Made by a program: the position numbers and the translations under genes
DNA from: Shewanella sp. VB17
GTDB taxonomy: Bacteria; Pseudomonadota; Gammaproteobacteria; Enterobacterales; Shewanellaceae
NCBI RefSeq assembly: GCF_013248905.1
Contig: NZ_JABRVS010000001.1
Coordinates: forward strand, 1,488,001-1,552,000
DNA: 64,000 nucleotides
Direction: 5' to 3'
In this document: one piece after another, positions 63,527 to 64,000 of the stretch
Position numbering within the stretch: position 1 is the stretch's first letter
Layout of the letters: each line of letters begins with the position of its first letter
The notes under the pieces: generated by a model
Databases searched by the model: none
What the model was told of the DNA's origin: nothing
Seen by the model: only the letters and a program-made list of their open reading frames with translations

Positions 63527-64000
63527 ATGAATAACAAATTGCTTTTGCTTGAGAATTACTATTACCACCATGATGGTATTCTGATTAAGTGTGACAATAA
63601 TGATAAATATTATTTACCTAATCAGGAAAATAAAGTCTTACAATCCCTGATTAAACATTCCGGTAGATTGATAAGTAAACAGGTATTAATTGAGGAATCA
63701 TGGGGACATTTAGATGTCAGTGATGAGTCCCTTACCCGCTGTGTTTATAGTTTGAGAAAGTGTCTTTTTGACAATGGTAAGGAATTTATAAAATCGGTAT
63801 ATGCTAAAGGTTACTTACTACGTTCAGCTGAAATGGTATCAAAAAGAGAGTCTCCAGAATGTGATTCTGGTGTGTTGATCTATCCTTTTTCTTGTGAAAA
63901 TTCGTTAGAATTACAATATTCATTAATCAAATTACTTGTAGAAAAAAATGAGTTTAATGTATATCCCGCTTCTTTAATTGATTATGGTAAAGAGATTAAA
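63527..64000 (+). CDS. winged-helix transcriptional regulator, ToxR/CadC-like (cut by right edge)
   Basis: 158 residues are visible from ATG 63527 and the gene runs on past the window. Residues about 10-100 form an OmpR/PhoB-type winged helix: YLPNQENKVLQSLIKHSGRLISKQVLIEESWGHLDVSDESLTRCVYSLRK, then GKEFIKSVYAKGYLL, as in ToxR, CadC and HilA. Whether a membrane helix follows cannot be seen. It lies just after the pilus cluster, in the place of a cluster-specific regulator. Confidence 0.8.
   Translation, partial: MNNKLLLLENYYYHHDGILIKCDNNDKYYLPNQENKVLQSLIKHSGRLISKQVLIEESWGHLDVSDESLTRCVYSLRKCLFDNGKEFIKSVYAKGYLLRSAEMVSKRESPECDSGVLIYPFSCENSLELQYSLIKLLVEKNEFNVYPASLIDYGKEIK

Overview
The window looks like chromosomal DNA of a marine gammaproteobacterium, most likely a Shewanella. 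This is inferred from the gene families and their arrangement (a MetJ-controlled MetT, DUF5062, DUF3087 and an Hmp/NnrS/NorR block), not from a marker gene. Most of the DNA is moderately AT-rich, and the last 12 kb is visibly more so. I found no rRNA, tRNA or CRISPR array.

Layout. 0-3.8 kb: the start of a methionine-type NhaC-family transporter (metT) with a MetJ operator on its promoter, then small housekeeping or unknown genes (DUF3087, an Lrp regulator divergent from a nucleoside-gate membrane protein, DUF5062, a VOC protein). 4.0-11.4 kb: a leftward tellurite/stress (ter) cluster, terC-like, terZ, terB, HAD, terD, PRTase-TRSP, HAD, StiP-PELOTA and TerA-like, in which the TerD-domain proteins are joined to a predicted nucleotide-type biosynthetic module. 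11.8-24.6 kb: S41 protease, DEAD-box helicase, AzgA purine permease with a long leader, CBS protein, a large propeller sensor kinase, YjiH and an AcfC-like binding protein. 24.9-26.0 kb: a complete IS5-family element with a 9-bp target duplication. 26.2-32.2 kb: secreted or unknown proteins, including a protein built of eight P-x-x-V repeats, a pseudouridine synthase and an acetyltransferase.

32.3-37.1 kb is a nitric-oxide detoxification unit: norR divergent from a three-gene operon (small membrane protein, nnrS, hmp). The shared intergenic region holds two GT-N7-AC NorR-type sites and a good sigma-54 promoter facing the operon. 37.4-51.5 kb carries a POT/MFS transporter, a binding protein, an ABC exporter with a lipocalin-like lipoprotein, a PilZ protein and an RND efflux operon with two adaptor proteins.

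51.7-53.3 kb is a scarred boundary: an IS200-type element whose transposase has an in-frame TGA, abutting a second transposase remnant, then a 9-bp unit repeated about ten times. From 53.6 kb to the right edge lies the most notable system: a compact type IVb pilus operon collinear with the Vibrio cholerae toxin-coregulated pilus order (pilin A, B, Q, C, R, D, S, T, E). It is followed by a stand-alone N-terminal half of a prepilin peptidase, a small secreted protein in about the place where TCP and CFA/III clusters encode their secreted substrate, a repeat-rich AT-rich spacer, and the start of a ToxR/CadC-type winged-helix regulator that runs off the window.
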